In this document: positions 55,301 to 55,950 of the stretch, in pieces | Numbering within the stretch: position 1 is the stretch's first letter | Layout: each line of letters starts with the position of its first letter | From: Microvirga arabica | GTDB lineage: Bacteria > Pseudomonadota > Alphaproteobacteria > Rhizobiales > Beijerinckiaceae | Reading direction: 5' to 3' | Length of the DNA stretch: 55,950 bases | Assembly: GCF_016811235.1 (NCBI RefSeq) | Contig: NZ_JAFBID010000034.1 | Coordinates: 1 to 55,950 of the forward strand | Notes under the pieces: model-generated | The model's input: the letters and a program-made list of their open reading frames with translations, nothing else | Database searches by the model: none | What the model was told of the DNA's origin: nothing | Made by a program: the position numbers and the translations under genes

Positions 55301-55644
55301 TCGTTCGAGAGCCAAGCCTTCCGGGCATCCGGGCTGAACTTGGTCGTGAGCGCCATTGTTCACTGGAACACAGTCTATCTCGGACGTGCCGTGGATCATC
55401 TCCGTCAGCAGGGGCGGATCATCCGGCCCGAGGTGCTCAAGCATGTGTCGCCTCTGAGCTGGGAGCACATCAATCTCACCGGGACCTATGCATGGGGCGA
55501 GAAGCCCACTCTCATCGACGGCTTCCGCCCCTTGCGCCTGCCGCAGCCCTTGGCTCAAGCCGCATGATCCGGCCGAGCGAAAATGGAGGTTCTTTGTTCG
55601 TTCTAGCTTAGCGTGTGTTTAGGAACAGTTCTTGTTCCCACCCC
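52342..55644. mobile_element. Tn3-family transposon, tnpA only
   Basis: The 3.3-kb element is bounded by 46-bp inverted repeats (52342-52387 and 55599-55644) that differ at only two positions; each begins GGGGTGGGAACAAGAACTG. It carries one gene, a Tn3-family transposase. No resolvase or res site is visible inside. Bases next to the ends (ATTCC on the left, TTTGA on the right) do not form a 5-bp target duplication, which suggests rearrangement after insertion. Confidence 0.85.
52592..55567 (+). CDS. tnpA: Tn3-family transposase
   Basis: A 991-residue transposase. The N-terminal DUF4158-type DNA-binding region (LSPEERQALLGIP, LGYAVQLCLMRYPGRIL) recognises the terminal repeats. The C-terminal DDE_Tnp_Tn3 catalytic domain has HALLWGDGSTASSDGQFF (first Asp), the VLDGLFDHETELDIQEHFTD region (second Asp), and a final helix FFHERGEIRDRSFESQAFR with the catalytic Glu. 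Length and motifs are normal for the family and the frame is intact, so the element could still move if resolution is provided in trans. Confidence 0.95.
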   Translation: MTRRKLLSPEERQALLGIPDDEASLIRHYTLSPQDRLQAEVRRRPQNQLGYAVQLCLMRYPGRILGVDESPPAAMVAYVAEQLEVDPGAFALYSRRYNTRFDHSRRLAQYLGVRTTTREDRRAALIAAIDVATATDQGLPIATAVINTFRERGALLLPDGALEKIGIAGRAIARQRAEAALLEGLAPDQLGSLDALLMVDPAIQQTRFSWLRTAPDAPGADNLISLMERLAFVRSTAIDPQRRERIHPERWTQIVREGDAAPAWLVADFNANRRRATIVAHLITLGERLTDEAVTMFNKLIGRLFARANTRRKQKYADTRQETTKALRLFRDTLRALVVANDTGRNAIDVLDDEVGWHRLLQAQPEVEAMVRDSDPDPLMLAAERYRPVRKYAARFLETFNFRSSRRHDSLLAAIGTLKTLNAAGRRTLPEQVPVGHLTAQARKLIFTDAKPDRRLYEIATLAALRERLRSGDIWVEGSRSFRPMDEQLMPKPTFTALKAADELGLGVQGDAVAYLSEARQTLDFNLKRLAYRARNGKLEGVRLEAGQLVVTPLPGDVPAAAEELKWELGDMYPLVEVPDLLTEVHAWTGFADRFTHIRTQEPPENIPAMLAGVLADATNLGAKRMAAASKGISAREIAWKRIFHTRPETYKLAQACITDRHAQHPHALLWGDGSTASSDGQFFQASDRAGPRSDINLHYGSEPGSKFYSHLSDQYGYFSILPISATESEAPYVLDGLFDHETELDIQEHFTDTGGASDHVFGLFALTGRRFAPRLRNLKDRKLHTFEKPETYPALQEHIGVPINTGLIMEYWDDLLHLAASIQTRTVAPSTILKRLAASRNPSQLARALRALGRLERTLFMIEWYSDPALRRRCQAGLNKGEAAHKLKRAVFFHERGEIRDRSFESQAFRASGLNLVVSAIVHWNTVYLGRAVDHLRQQGRIIRPEVLKHVSPLSWEHINLTGTYAWGEKPTLIDGFRPLRLPQPLAQAA

Positions 55645-55950
55645 TTTGAGAGAGCCCTCGGCGAAGCAGAGGAATGGCGCAGCCGGCACCAGACTGCTCT
55701 CACTGAACTGCTGGAGATGCGCAGCCGCCTGAGAGGCTGAGGGTGAGGTCGTCATGTCGATGACGGAGAGGTCCGTCATCGACCATGCGAGCCTCAAGGC
55801 CGGAGGCACGCGCAGCGGTCAAGAATGCCTTGGCACCGCCGCAGGCGGCGGGCTGAAGGCCCGTTCTTGACCCCGAGCATGCCGAAGGCACTTCCGCCTG
55901 CCCTCGCACTGGACATGTCCACGACGCCTAAGTTGCTGAAGCCAGAGCCA
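55645..55950. other. Right flank of Tn3 transposon
   Basis: No gene is securely supported. A minus-strand frame begins MTDLSVIDMTTSPSASQAAA at about 55779 and runs into the transposon end. It may be the start of a gene broken by the insertion. Confidence 0.3.

Noticed and set aside
8796..55567. Resolvase at 8796 as the partner of the Tn3 transposase at 52592
   Set aside because: They are 43 kb apart, and the transposon's own 46-bp ends enclose only tnpA. The res repeats are not found near the transposon.

Overview
The window is high-GC alphaproteobacterial DNA. The best fit is Hyphomicrobiales, close to Microvirga, Methylobacterium or Bradyrhizobium. The grounds are a DUF3309 mini-protein, many Tat-leader solute-binding proteins of the PF04392 family, class III cyclases of rhizobial type, a GlxA regulator, and G+C-rich codon use in most genes. 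Genus assignment is inference, since no rRNA or complete tRNA gene is present.

Layout. Positions 1-2490 carry a DUF3309 peptide and a phospholipase-D-type enzyme, followed by a 132-bp MITE-like repeat. A 49-bp fragment of a tRNA-Lys(TTT) 3' end occurs at 2840-2888 and again, in the same orientation, at 47506-47554. The first copy lies next to a tyrosine integrase (3048). Paired GTTACCC motifs lie just inside both copies. I read 2840-47554 as an integrated genomic island of about 44.7 kb.

The left arm (3048-9400) is its mobility and replication part: integrase, an unknown protein, an AlpA-like regulator, a RepA-like hexameric helicase coupled to a small protein with an SSB-like acidic tail, a protein resembling small terminase, iteron-like repeats, and a serine resolvase with its res site. 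DNA at about 4260-8300 is visibly less GC-rich than its surroundings.

The cargo (9901-45424) comprises: a Gly/Asn-rich subtilisin convergent with a Gly-rich secreted protein; a redox-stress block (HxlR/QorB divergent pair, DsbA-like protein, metallo-hydrolase, GlxA regulator); a first module of solitary solute-binding proteins plus a Cache-HAMP-cyclase; two c-type cytochromes; a chemoreceptor; a beta-lactamase-fold hydrolase; several secreted or unknown proteins; an O-methyltransferase; a heme-sensor adenylate cyclase; and a second, related solute-binding/cyclase module. Nine intact PF04392 proteins and one pseudogene occur without any ABC permease or ATPase. Some are translationally linked to cyclases, and one pair sits beside a histidine-kinase/receiver remnant. 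This suggests sensing rather than transport, and it is the most interesting candidate system here.

The right end holds an IS1182-type insertion sequence (45713-47293) and the second attachment repeat. Beyond it are a SWIM/SNF2 helicase pair with a small basic protein, and a Tn3-family transposon (52342-55644) with 46-bp terminal inverted repeats and no resolvase of its own.
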